A stretch of DNA of 64,000 nucleotides from Agrococcus lahaulensis DSM 17612 (GTDB taxonomy: Bacteria > Actinomycetota > Actinomycetes > Actinomycetales > Microbacteriaceae): contig NZ_AULD01000005.1 of assembly GCF_000425105.1 (NCBI RefSeq), forward strand, positions 682,001-746,000. Reading direction: 5' to 3'. Shown here one piece after another: positions 55,690 through 63,286 of this stretch. The notes beneath the pieces are model-generated. The model ran no database searches, was not told the origin of the DNA, and saw only the letters and a program-made list of their open reading frames with translations. Position numbers and translations under genes: made by a program. How positions within the stretch are numbered: the first letter of the stretch is position 1; each line of letters starts with the position of its first letter.

Positions 55690-57231
55690 GTGCCCGATCT
55701 GCTCAGTCCCGTCGTCATCCTGATCGTCGTCGCGGTCGTCGTCGTCGCGATTCTCATCGCCGCGGGCGTCCGCCGCTACCGCATCGCCGAGCCCGACGAG
55801 GCCATCATCGTCACCGGCCGGAAGGGCAAGACGACCGTCGACGCATCCGGCCATTCCTTCACCGACCTCTCGGGGCAGAAGGTCGTCACGGGCGGCGGCG
55901 TCTTCGTCATGCCGTTCGTGCAGAAGTCGTTCAAGCTCTCGCTGCGCTCGCGGCGGCTGCTGTTCAACACGACCGCGCAGACCAAGAACGGCATCACGAT
56001 CCACGCGCAGGCGGTCGCCGTGATCAAGGTCGGCGGCACCGAGGAGATGATCCGCAACGCCGCCCAGCGCTTCCTCTCGCAGCAGGAGGAGATCGAGTCG
56101 TCGACGCAGGAGGTGCTCTCGGGCTCGCTCCGCGGCATCATCGGCCAGCTGACAGTGCTCGACATCATCCACGACCGTAAGGCACTCGCGGATGCGGTGC
56201 TGCAGGCCGCCGAGGACGCCCTCACGAAGCAGGGCCTCGTCGTCGACACGCTGCAGATCCAGGAGATCAACGACAACCAGAACTACATCTCGAACCTCGG
56301 CGTGCCCGAGTCGGCCGCCGTGCAGCGCGCCGCGGCGATCGCGAACACCGAGGCGCAGAAGGCCGCCGAGCAGGCGTCGATCGAGGCGAAGAAGCAGATC
56401 CTCGAGGCCAACCGAGTGCTGCAGCTGCAGGAGGCGGCGGTGCGGGCCGAGACCGACAAGGCCGTCGCGCAGGCTGCGGCCGCGCAGCCGCTCGAGGAGG
56501 CCGTGCAGCGGCAGGCGATCGTCGCGCAGGAGGAGATCACCGCCCAGCGCGAGGCCGAGCTGCGCGAGCAGCAGCTCAACGCCGAGGTGCGCAAGGTCGC
56601 CGATGCCGAGGCCTACCGCATCCAGGTCACCGCCGAGGCGAACGCGAAGGCGAAGGCCACCGAGGCGAACGCCGAGCGGGCAGCGCGCGAGGCGCGCGCC
56701 GAGGCCGTGAAGGCGGAGGGCAACGCCGAAGCGGCCGTCACCGAGGCGCGCGGCGCCGCGCAGCGCACCGCGCGCATCGCAGCGGCCGAGGCCGCGAAGG
56801 CCGAGGGCGAGGCCGAGGGCGTCGCGACCGCCGCGCGCGGCCGCGCCGAAGCCGAGTCGATCGGCGCGAAGGGCCTCGCCGAGGCGCAGGCGATCGAGGC
56901 GCGCGCGAAGGCGCTCACCGAGAACGCGCAGGTCGTGCTCGCGCAGGAGCTGCTGAAGGTCATGCCCCAGGTTGCGGATGCGTTCGGCAAGGCCTACGCG
57001 TCGTCGCAGATCACGGTCGTCTCGGCCGACGGCACCGGCAAGCTCACGGGCGACATGGTCGGCAACATGGCCTCGATGACGCAGATGATGAAGGACGCGA
57101 CCGGCATCGACCTGCAGGCGATCGTGAACGCGACCGCGCAGGGCCAGGCGGCCGGCTCGGCGATGGCCTCGAAGGGGCAGGCCGGTCCGCTCCTCGCGCC
57201 GGGGCACCCCTCGGCGCCCGAGTCGGCGTAG
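55690..57231 (+). CDS. SPFH-domain flotillin-like protein
   Basis: A 513-residue flotillin. One membrane segment (VVILIVVAVVVVAILIAAGV, ~8-27) is followed by an SPFH domain (ITIHAQAVAVIKVGGTEEMI, QEVLSGSLRGIIGQLTVLDI) and a very long Ala/Glu/Gln/Lys coiled coil (~200-420). A Gly/Ala/Gln tail closes it. It anchors membrane microdomains and oligomerises on the inner membrane face. GTG 55690 follows GGAGCC; a strong hairpin terminator lies right after the stop. Confidence 0.9.
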   Translation: MPDLLSPVVILIVVAVVVVAILIAAGVRRYRIAEPDEAIIVTGRKGKTTVDASGHSFTDLSGQKVVTGGGVFVMPFVQKSFKLSLRSRRLLFNTTAQTKNGITIHAQAVAVIKVGGTEEMIRNAAQRFLSQQEEIESSTQEVLSGSLRGIIGQLTVLDIIHDRKALADAVLQAAEDALTKQGLVVDTLQIQEINDNQNYISNLGVPESAAVQRAAAIANTEAQKAAEQASIEAKKQILEANRVLQLQEAAVRAETDKAVAQAAAAQPLEEAVQRQAIVAQEEITAQREAELREQQLNAEVRKVADAEAYRIQVTAEANAKAKATEANAERAAREARAEAVKAEGNAEAAVTEARGAAQRTARIAAAEAAKAEGEAEGVATAARGRAEAESIGAKGLAEAQAIEARAKALTENAQVVLAQELLKVMPQVADAFGKAYASSQITVVSADGTGKLTGDMVGNMASMTQMMKDATGIDLQAIVNATAQGQAAGSAMASKGQAGPLLAPGHPSAPESA

Positions 57232-57244
57232 CGCCGAGCACGAC

Positions 57245-57279
57245 AGCGGCCGAGCCGGCACCGCGCCGGCTCGGCCGCT
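57245..57279. terminator. Strong hairpin between convergent flotillin and SRPBCC genes
   Basis: A perfect 15-base stem, AGCGGCCGAGCCGGC (57245-57259) and GCCGGCTCGGCCGCT (57265-57279), with the loop ACCGC. It lies 13 bases beyond the flotillin stop and 20 before the SRPBCC stop on the opposite strand, so it can serve as a bidirectional terminator. Confidence 0.8.
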
Positions 57280-57298
57280 CCGCGCGCTGGGGCGAGCG

Positions 57299-58015
57299 TC
57301 AGCCCGCCGCGTGCGCCGGGTCGCCGCCCGTCGGATCGGCGCCCTCGCCGCTCGTGCCCGGCTCGCCGGCGTAGAAGCCGAAGGTCGCGGCGGCTTGCCG
57401 ACGCGCGGTCTCGCGGTCGGTGCCGGCGAGGATCGACGCCTCGGCCCACGCGTCGGCCGCGCCGCGGTTGAAGGCCCTGCCCTCGTCGCTCAGCGCCCAC
57501 GCCTGCCCCTGCTCGGGCGTCATCGCCGTGTCGGGCGCGGAGAGGTGCAGCGCGAGTCCGAGGAGTCCGCCGTCCCAGCCGACGCCCGTGGCGCCCGGGC
57601 CGAACGTCTCCCACATCTCCGCCGGCACATCCGCCTCGCGGGCGACGTGCTCGAGCTCGAAGCGGGTCGAGTCGCCCTCGCCCGTCAGCCGCACCTCGAG
57701 CCACGACATGCCGCCGCCGAACTCCCACGTCACGCGGTAGCGCGCGCGGTCGCCCGCGGGCGGATCGCACTCGAGGATCTCGCCGCCCGCGTTGCCCTCG
57801 GTCTGGTAGCGGCCGCCGAGCCGCAGGTCCCCCGAGACCGGCAGGAACCACCGCGCGATCCGCGCGGGATCCGTCACGGCGCTCCACACGTCGTCGATCG
57901 GGGAGGGGTAGCGCTGCGCGAGCGACTGCACGCGCGCTGGCGCGCGGTCGACCTCCGTGCTCCCCACCGTGCGCTCGACCGCGCCGAGCTGCGCCTGCAC
58001 ATCCACCATGGTCAT
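57299..58015 (-). CDS. SRPBCC / AHSA1-domain protein
   Basis: A 238-residue protein with a START-like hydrophobic pocket domain (AHSA1): YPSPIDDVWSAVTDPARIAR, RYRVTWEFGGGMSWLEVRL and a later WDGGLLGLALHL. A C-terminal helical extension (GRAFNRGAADAWAEASI) and a disordered tail follow. ATG 58015 overlaps the ArsR stop (ATGA). ArsR-SRPBCC pairs are common; the second protein probably binds a lipophilic ligand. The function is not established. Confidence 0.8.
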   Translation of the reverse strand: MTMVDVQAQLGAVERTVGSTEVDRAPARVQSLAQRYPSPIDDVWSAVTDPARIARWFLPVSGDLRLGGRYQTEGNAGGEILECDPPAGDRARYRVTWEFGGGMSWLEVRLTGEGDSTRFELEHVAREADVPAEMWETFGPGATGVGWDGGLLGLALHLSAPDTAMTPEQGQAWALSDEGRAFNRGAADAWAEASILAGTDRETARRQAAATFGFYAGEPGTSGEGADPTGGDPAHAAG

Positions 58016-58368
58016 CCCTCACTCGTGTCGCGCTCCGCGTCGAGCCGCCGCTGCCGGCGCCCTCGCGCGAGCTCGGTGTCGAGCGCCGCGAGCCGCGGCG
58101 CCCAGTAGCGGTCGAACGCGCTGAGCCACTCGCTCGCCTCGCGCGGACCGGCCGCATCGACCGCGTAGAGGCGCCGTCGCCCCTCGGGCCGCACGCTCGC
58201 GAAGCCGTGCTCGCGCAGCACCCGCAAGTGCTGGCTCACCGCCGGCTGGCTGATGCCGAACTCCTCGCCGATCGCCTGCGCGAGCTCGCCCGCGCTCGAC
58301 TCGCCGTCGGCGAGCAGCTCGAGGATGCGTCGCCGCACCGGGTCGCCGAGGACGTCGAGCGCGTGCAT
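58012..58368 (-). CDS. ArsR-family transcriptional regulator
   Basis: A 118-residue winged-helix repressor: VLGDPVRRRILELLADGESS, then FGISQPAVSQHLRVLREHGF and VRPEGRRRLYAVDAAG. There is no CxC metal site, so it probably senses something other than arsenic. ATG 58368 starts at the usual MHALDVLGD. A CTTATATAAG palindrome lies 22 bases upstream. The SRPBCC gene overlaps its stop, forming an operon. Confidence 0.88.
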   Translation of the reverse strand: MHALDVLGDPVRRRILELLADGESSAGELAQAIGEEFGISQPAVSQHLRVLREHGFASVRPEGRRRLYAVDAAGPREASEWLSAFDRYWAPRLAALDTELARGRRQRRLDAERDTSEG

Positions 58369-58389
58369 GCCAGCACTGTTGCACCGTCG

Positions 58390-58399
58390 CTTATATAAG
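58390..58399. promoter_or_regulatory. Likely ArsR operator
   Basis: CTTATATAAG is a perfect ten-base palindrome and the only A/T-rich stretch between the divergent ArsR (58368) and SseB-like (58470) genes. ArsR repressors commonly bind such ATA/TAT dyads over their own promoters, so autoregulation is likely. Confidence 0.55.
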
Positions 58400-58469
58400 T
58401 CAAGAGTGAAGTGTGCATCTTCTGCAGATTCTCGGCCCGGGGAGAGCGCGTCGTGGGTAGCGTGGGCGC

Positions 58470-59246
58470 ATGGCAGAGCTCGTGGACAACGACCGGGTGC
58501 GGCGCGCGGTGGCGGCCTTCGCCGCCGAGCCGAAGCACGAGACGATGCTCGACGTGCTGCGGGCATGCCTCACGGGGGAGCTGCTGCTCGACGTGACGGG
58601 CTCCGAGCTCAACATCTCCGAGGGCCGGCTGCACACGGGATCGAAGCTGCGCATCAACCAGCGCGTGGGCCCGGACGGGCAGCGGGCGCTCCTCGCCTTC
58701 ACGAGCAACGACGAGATCGCGCGCATCCACCCGGAGGGCACGCGCTACCAGTCGATCGCCCAGCCCGCGGCGGCGGTGCTCGAGCTCGCGCGGCGCCAGG
58801 GTGCGGCCTGGCTCTACATCGATCCGGCGGAGAAGACCGCGGCGCTCTCGGCCTCCGACATCGACTTCGCGCTGCGGCACCCGCGCAACGACCGGCTGAG
58901 CGCCGCGATCGCGGCCGTCGAGACCGGGACGGCCTCGCGCGCCGAGGCGATCACCGCGCTCGTCGCCGAGGGGCCGCTGCTGCTCGCCGGCCAGCGCGCC
59001 GAGGGCCAGGGCGACGACGAGCCGCCGCAGCTGCGCGTGACGCGTCGCGGCGACGGCAGCATGGCGCTGCTCGCCTTCACCTCGGCGCCCGAGATCCTCG
59101 CGCGCGACCCGCATGACGGCATCGTCACGACCACCACGACGCACGTGCTCGAGCAGCTGCAGCAGGGACCGTTCGCGTCGATCGTCATCAACCCCGCGGG
59201 GCCCTGGATCGAGCTCAGCCGCGAGGAGCTCGTCGCCGCGGGCTGA
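58470..59246 (+). CDS. SseB-family protein (two tandem SseB N-terminal domains)
   Basis: A 258-residue protein with two copies of the SseB N-terminal domain. The first has GQRALLAFTSNDEIARIHPE and GAAWLYIDPAEKTAALS; the second repeats the pattern with GSMALLAFTSAPEILARDPH and FASIVINPAGPWIELSREEL. The family was first described beside type III secretion genes but is widespread and functionally open. It starts 101 bases from the ArsR start, on the other strand. Confidence 0.8.
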   Translation: MAELVDNDRVRRAVAAFAAEPKHETMLDVLRACLTGELLLDVTGSELNISEGRLHTGSKLRINQRVGPDGQRALLAFTSNDEIARIHPEGTRYQSIAQPAAAVLELARRQGAAWLYIDPAEKTAALSASDIDFALRHPRNDRLSAAIAAVETGTASRAEAITALVAEGPLLLAGQRAEGQGDDEPPQLRVTRRGDGSMALLAFTSAPEILARDPHDGIVTTTTTHVLEQLQQGPFASIVINPAGPWIELSREELVAAG

Positions 59247-59314
59247 GGTGCGTCCAGCGCGCTCTGATGCGCGCGCGGGATGGTGGAGGCTCCACCGACG
59301 AAGGGAGTCGTGCC

Positions 59315-60379
59315 ATGAAGGCAGCGATGTACTACGGCAAGGAAGACATCCGGGTCGAGGAGGTGGACGAGCCCGAGACGCGCCCCGGCACCGTCAAGAT
59401 CGCACCCGCCTTCAACGGCATCTGCGGCAGCGACCTGCACCTGTACCACGACGGTCCGATCCCGCCCGCGCCCTCGACCGACCAGCCGCATCCGCTCTCG
59501 AAGGAGACGCTGCCGGTCGTGATGGGCCACGAGTTCTCGGGCGTCGTCGAGGAGCTCGGAGAGGGCGTCGACGGCCTCGAGGTCGGCGACCGCGTCGTCG
59601 TCGAGCCGCTCATGGTCGACGGCACGTGCCCGGCCTGCCAGGCCGGCAAGTACAACCTGTGCGAGCAGATGGGCTTCATCGGCATCTCGGGGCTCGGCGG
59701 CGGGCTGAGCGAGCGCATCGTCGTGGATCGCCGCTGGGTGCACCCGGTCGGCGACCTGCCGCTCGACCAGGCGGCGCTCATCGAGCCGCTCGCCGTCGCG
59801 CTGCACGCGGTCAAGCACGCGGGCGCGGAGGAGGGGCAGACCGCCGTCGTCGGCGGCGCGGGCCCGATCGGCCTGCTCGTCGCCGCGGTGCTCAAGGCGA
59901 AGGGCCTCCGCGTGATCGTCTCGGAGATGTCGACCGCCCGCCGCGAGAAGGCGCGCGAGACGGGCGTGGCGGATGTCGTGGTCGACCCCGCGAAGGAGGA
60001 CCTCGCCGAGGTCGTGCGCACCGAGACCGAGGGGCGCGGCGCGGAGGTCGCGTTCGACGCGGCCGGGGTCGCCGTCGTCGTGACGCAGCTGCTCGACGTG
60101 CTCGGCCCGGGCGGCCGGCTCGAGATCGTCGCGATCCACACGAAGCCGTACGAGCTCGACATCACCGCGGGCCTCACGATGCAGGACCGCGTGATGGGCG
60201 CCTCGATCGGCTACGCGAACGACCACGCCGAGGCGATCGAGCTGGCCCGCAGCGGTGCCGTCGACCTCGCCCCCTTCATCACCGGGCGCATCGTCGTCGA
60301 CGACATCGTCGAGCAGGGCTTCCGGCAGCTCATCGACAACAAGGAGCACGAGGTCAAGATCCTCGTCTCGATGCGCTGA
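59315..60379 (+). CDS. Zinc-dependent 2,3-butanediol-dehydrogenase-type MDR enzyme
   Basis: A 354-residue zinc alcohol dehydrogenase. Catalytic zinc ligands are in NGICGSDLHLY and GHEFSGVVEELG, and structural-type cysteines in VDGTCPACQAGKYNLCEQMG. The NAD site is VVGGAGPIGLLVAAVLKAKG (~185), and IGISGLGGGLSERIVVD fits (R,R)-butanediol/acetoin dehydrogenases. ATG 59315 has GAAGGGAG upstream, and a strong intrinsic terminator follows the stop. Confidence 0.88.
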   Translation: MKAAMYYGKEDIRVEEVDEPETRPGTVKIAPAFNGICGSDLHLYHDGPIPPAPSTDQPHPLSKETLPVVMGHEFSGVVEELGEGVDGLEVGDRVVVEPLMVDGTCPACQAGKYNLCEQMGFIGISGLGGGLSERIVVDRRWVHPVGDLPLDQAALIEPLAVALHAVKHAGAEEGQTAVVGGAGPIGLLVAAVLKAKGLRVIVSEMSTARREKARETGVADVVVDPAKEDLAEVVRTETEGRGAEVAFDAAGVAVVVTQLLDVLGPGGRLEIVAIHTKPYELDITAGLTMQDRVMGASIGYANDHAEAIELARSGAVDLAPFITGRIVVDDIVEQGFRQLIDNKEHEVKILVSMR

Positions 60380-60393
60380 GCTCGCGCGCTTGA

Positions 60394-60418
60394 AGCCCCC
60401 GCCCGTGCGGCGGGGGCT
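60394..60418 (+). terminator. Intrinsic terminator after the butanediol dehydrogenase gene
   Basis: A ten-base stem, AGCCCCCGCC (60394-60403) and GGCGGGGGCT (60409-60418), with loop CGTGC, then CTTG. It ends 39 bases after the stop codon. Confidence 0.8.
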
Positions 60419-60447
60419 CTTGCATGCCCGCGACACGCCGAAGGATC

Positions 60448-60486
60448 CTTTTCGAAAGAGTCCTTGCGAAGTGGGTGCTTTGAAAG
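60448..60486. promoter_or_regulatory. Putative promoter and operator region of the small-protein/regulator/MFS genes
   Basis: CTTTTCGAAAG (60448-60458) and CTTTGAAAG (60478-60486) are palindromes 30 bases apart in the only A/T-rich stretch before the 60551 gene. TATCGT (60487-60492) could be a -10 box. The winged-helix regulator encoded two genes on probably binds here. Confidence 0.45.
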
Positions 60487-60550
60487 TATCGTTTCAGATG
60501 TCGGCACAGGAACCGATCGCACCGCCGACACCGACTGAGGAGGGATCCCC

Positions 60551-60691
60551 ATGGGACGCACCGAACGCATCCGCCACCGCATCGGCGTGCGCGTCGAGGA
60601 GCGGCACCGCGCCGGCCTCGAGGCCGAGCGCGCCGTGCGACGCTTCGAGCGCATGCGCGCCGAGGCCATGAGCCAGCGTGGTTGGATCTGA
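60551..60691 (+). CDS. Small basic protein (46 aa)
   Basis: A 46-residue protein beginning MGRTERIRHRIGVRVEER and rich in Arg/Glu helices. GAGGAGG lies nine bases before the ATG, a strong ribosome site. Its opening resembles that of the 48-residue protein at 55392. It overlaps nothing, and the regulator gene starts three bases after its stop, so the two are probably translated from the same message. Confidence 0.55.
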   Translation: MGRTERIRHRIGVRVEERHRAGLEAERAVRRFERMRAEAMSQRGWI

Positions 60692-60693
60692 TC

Positions 60694-61323
60694 GTGGCTG
60701 AGGAGACCGACGTGCAGGGAGCGGCCGAGCAGGCCGCTCGGCGGAAGGCGGACATGCCCGACCTCCGCTCGAGCGACCCCGCGCTGCTGCGGGCGCTCGC
60801 GCACCCCCTGCGCGTCGAGATCCTCTCCGTGATCGACGAGCTCGGCGAGGCGACCGCGACCCAGATCGCGGAGCGCGTGGGCGAGAGCCCCTCGAACTGC
60901 TCGTTCCACCTGCGCACGCTCGCCAAGGTCGGCTTCATCGAGCGCGGCGAGGCGCAGGGCACGTCGAAGCCGTGGCGCGCCGTGCATCGCAGCCGCGACC
61001 TCCGGCCCGACCCGGCCGACCCCGCCTCGATCCGCACCTCCGCCACGATCGGCGCGCTCTACGTGCAGCACGAGGCCGCGCGCGTCGTCGACTTCTTCAC
61101 GAAGCACGGCGCCGAGGGGGAGTGGATCGAGGGCACGACCGTCAACCTCTCGGCCTTCTGGGCCACGCCCGCGGAGCTCAAGGAGCTCGCCGAGGAGATC
61201 GCGAAGCTCACCGAGCGCTTCCACGGCCGCGAGGACGACGAGTCGAGCCGCCCCTCCGGCAGCCGCAAGGCGCACTTCTTCGCCACCTTGAACCCCGACC
61301 TCGACGGCGAGCCGACGCCGTAG
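60694..61323 (+). CDS. Winged-helix transcriptional regulator (ArsR-like)
   Basis: A 209-residue regulator. The first ~100 residues form an ArsR-like winged helix (LLRALAHPLRVEILSVIDEL, ATQIAERVGESPSNCSFHLR, LAKVGFIERGEAQG). The C-terminal helical part (EEIAKLTERFHG) should bind ligand or form a dimer. GTG 60694 is used; TTG at 60682 is an alternative. It is followed by an MFS exporter in an arrangement typical of drug-efflux control. Confidence 0.82.
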   Translation: MAEETDVQGAAEQAARRKADMPDLRSSDPALLRALAHPLRVEILSVIDELGEATATQIAERVGESPSNCSFHLRTLAKVGFIERGEAQGTSKPWRAVHRSRDLRPDPADPASIRTSATIGALYVQHEAARVVDFFTKHGAEGEWIEGTTVNLSAFWATPAELKELAEEIAKLTERFHGREDDESSRPSGSRKAHFFATLNPDLDGEPTP

Positions 61324-61407
61324 CGGCGCGCTCCCGTCGAGCAGTCCACCCCGCCCGCACTCGCCTCCCGGCGCGCGATGGCGCGCGCCCGCGCAAGGAG
61401 CCCCGCG

Positions 61408-62703
61408 ATGACGACCGCCGCATCCGACCTCGACACCCGCAAGCCGCCGTCGCCCATGCGGCGGCCCGCCTACCGCCGCCTCATGGCCGGCTGGGTCGCG
61501 ACGAACCTCGGCGACAGCGCCCTCTATCTCGTGCTCGCGATCTGGGTGCGGGAGCTCACCGGCTCCGACGCGGCCGGCGCGCTCGTCTTCCTCTTCATCG
61601 GACTGCCGGCGCTGCTCGCGCCGTTCGCCGGCCAGCTCGCCGACCGCGTGCACCGCCGGCCGCTGCTCATCGGCACGAACCTCGGCACCGCCGCCGTCGT
61701 GCTGACGCTCCTGCTGGTGCAGCGCGCCGAGCACGTGTGGCTCATCTACGCCGTGACCTTCGGCTACGGGCTCGCCGCCTACCTGACCGCCGCCGCGCAG
61801 TCGGGGCTCCTGCGCGACCTGCTGCCCGACGAGGAGCTCGCCGGCGCCAATGGCATCTTCACGTCGATCGACAACGGCATGCGCATCGTGAGCCCCGCGC
61901 TCGGCGCCGCGCTCTACGTCGCCGCCGGTCCCGCCGCGGTCGTCGTGCTGGCCGCGGCTGGCTTCCTGACGATGGCGGTGCTGCTCACGACCATCCGCAT
62001 CAAGGAGTCGGAGCCCGAGCCGCGCCTCGAGGGCGAGACGTACTGGCACGAGCTCTCGGGCGGCTTCCGCGCGCTGCTCGCCGACCCGCTGCTGCGGCTG
62101 CTGACGATCGCGACGGCGCTCGGCTTCGGCATCACGGGGCTCCTGAACGCGACGATCTTCCCGCTCGTCGAGCACGGGCTGCAGGAGGGACCGGCGGCGC
62201 TCGGTCCCGCGCAGGCGATCCAGGGCGTCGGCGCGCTGCTCGGCGGCCTCTGCTCTGCGGCCGTGCTGCGGCGGCTCGGCGAGCGCCGGCTCGTCGCCGC
62301 GGGGCTCGCGCTCCTCGGGCTCGGCACGGTCGTCGCGTTCGTCGCGGTGCAGTGGCCGCTCGCTGAGGCGTGGATGCGCTGGGGCGCGATGGGCGGGGCG
62401 CAGGCGCTCATCGGGTTCGGCGTGCCGTGGATCATCGTCGGCGTCGTGACGCTGCGCATGCGCCTCACGCCCCCGCGCCTGCAGGGCCGCACGTCGGCGG
62501 CGCTCAACGTCTCGATCAACGTGCCGCAGATGCTCATGCTCGCGCTCGGCAGTGCCCTGCTGACCGTCGTCGACTTCCGCTGGCTCGTCGCGGCCGCCGC
62601 GGCCGGCGTGCTCGTCGCGGCGCTCGCGGCGTGGTCGGGCCGTCGCCTCGACGCCCCGCCCGCGCCTTCCGTGCCGCAGAGTTCCGGCACTCTGTCGTCC
62701 TGA
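61408..62703 (+). CDS. MFS efflux transporter
   Basis: A 431-residue transporter with about twelve membrane segments. It shows PAYRRLMAGWVATNLGDSAL at the start, the MFS loop GQLADRVHRRPLLIGTNLGT, and QSGLLRDLLPDEELAGANG, which fits the MFS_3/enterobactin-exporter-like branch. AAGGAG precedes ATG 61408. It is probably controlled by the winged-helix regulator just upstream. The last residues (VPQSSGTLSS) are encoded by the first CAGAGTTCCGG element. Confidence 0.85.
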   Translation: MTTAASDLDTRKPPSPMRRPAYRRLMAGWVATNLGDSALYLVLAIWVRELTGSDAAGALVFLFIGLPALLAPFAGQLADRVHRRPLLIGTNLGTAAVVLTLLLVQRAEHVWLIYAVTFGYGLAAYLTAAAQSGLLRDLLPDEELAGANGIFTSIDNGMRIVSPALGAALYVAAGPAAVVVLAAAGFLTMAVLLTTIRIKESEPEPRLEGETYWHELSGGFRALLADPLLRLLTIATALGFGITGLLNATIFPLVEHGLQEGPAALGPAQAIQGVGALLGGLCSAAVLRRLGERRLVAAGLALLGLGTVVAFVAVQWPLAEAWMRWGAMGGAQALIGFGVPWIIVGVVTLRMRLTPPRLQGRTSAALNVSINVPQMLMLALGSALLTVVDFRWLVAAAAAGVLVAALAAWSGRRLDAPPAPSVPQSSGTLSS

Positions 62704-62734
62704 CGCATCCAGATCGCAGAGTTCCGGCACTCTG
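62677..62734. repeat. Pair of near-palindromic CAGAGT elements
   Basis: CAGAGTTCCGGCACTCTG is present at 62677-62694 and 62717-62734, 40 bases apart. Each is nearly its own reverse complement (two mismatched positions). The first overlaps the end of the MFS gene; the second lies between it and the glutathione peroxidase. They could be protein-binding sites or halves of a small hairpin repeat. Confidence 0.6.
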
Positions 62735-62796
62735 CGGGGAGCAGGCGGGCGTGCGGCTCTCGGGGCGCGCATAGCAACGCGCGGCAGAGTGGCGGC

Positions 62797-63276
62797 ATGA
62801 CGACGCTCAGCGACTTCCAGGCAGAGGCCCTCACGGGCGAGCAGGTCGACCTGAAGGACTTCGAGGGCAAGGTCGTGCTGGTCGTCAACACCGCGAGCCA
62901 GTGCGGGCTCACGCCCCAGTTCGAGGGGCTCGAGCAGCTCTACCGCGAGCTGCAGGACGAGGGGCTCGTCGTGCTCGGCTTCCCCTCCGACTCCTTCAAG
63001 CAGGAGCACGACTCGGTCGACCAGATCGCCGAGGTGTGCCAGAAGAACTACGGCGTGAGCTTCCCGATGTTCGCGCCGATCGAGGTCAACGGACCGTCGA
63101 CGCATCCCGTCTTCCAGTGGCTGAAGGACGAGAAGAAGGGGATGCTCGGGGGCGCGATCAAGTGGAACTTCACGAAGTTCCTGGTCGGCCGGGATGGCCG
63201 CGTGATCGAGCGCTTCGCCCCGACGACGACGCCCGCCGAGCTGCGGCCGCAGGTGGAGCAGGCGCTCGCCGCGTAG
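62797..63276 (+). CDS. Glutathione-peroxidase-family protein (thioredoxin peroxidase type)
   Basis: A 159-residue GPx. The peroxidatic cysteine is in VNTASQCGLTPQFEGLEQLY (~37), and the Trp-Asn pair in IKWNFTKFL is present. The usual GFPCNQF segment is GFPSDSF, so the active-site glutamine and that cysteine are absent, while the resolving cysteine in EVCQKNYGVSFPMF remains. It should reduce peroxides using thioredoxin. It begins 63 bases after the second CAGAGT element. Confidence 0.9.
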   Translation: MTTLSDFQAEALTGEQVDLKDFEGKVVLVVNTASQCGLTPQFEGLEQLYRELQDEGLVVLGFPSDSFKQEHDSVDQIAEVCQKNYGVSFPMFAPIEVNGPSTHPVFQWLKDEKKGMLGGAIKWNFTKFLVGRDGRVIERFAPTTTPAELRPQVEQALAA

Positions 63277-63286
63277 CTGAGGGGCG

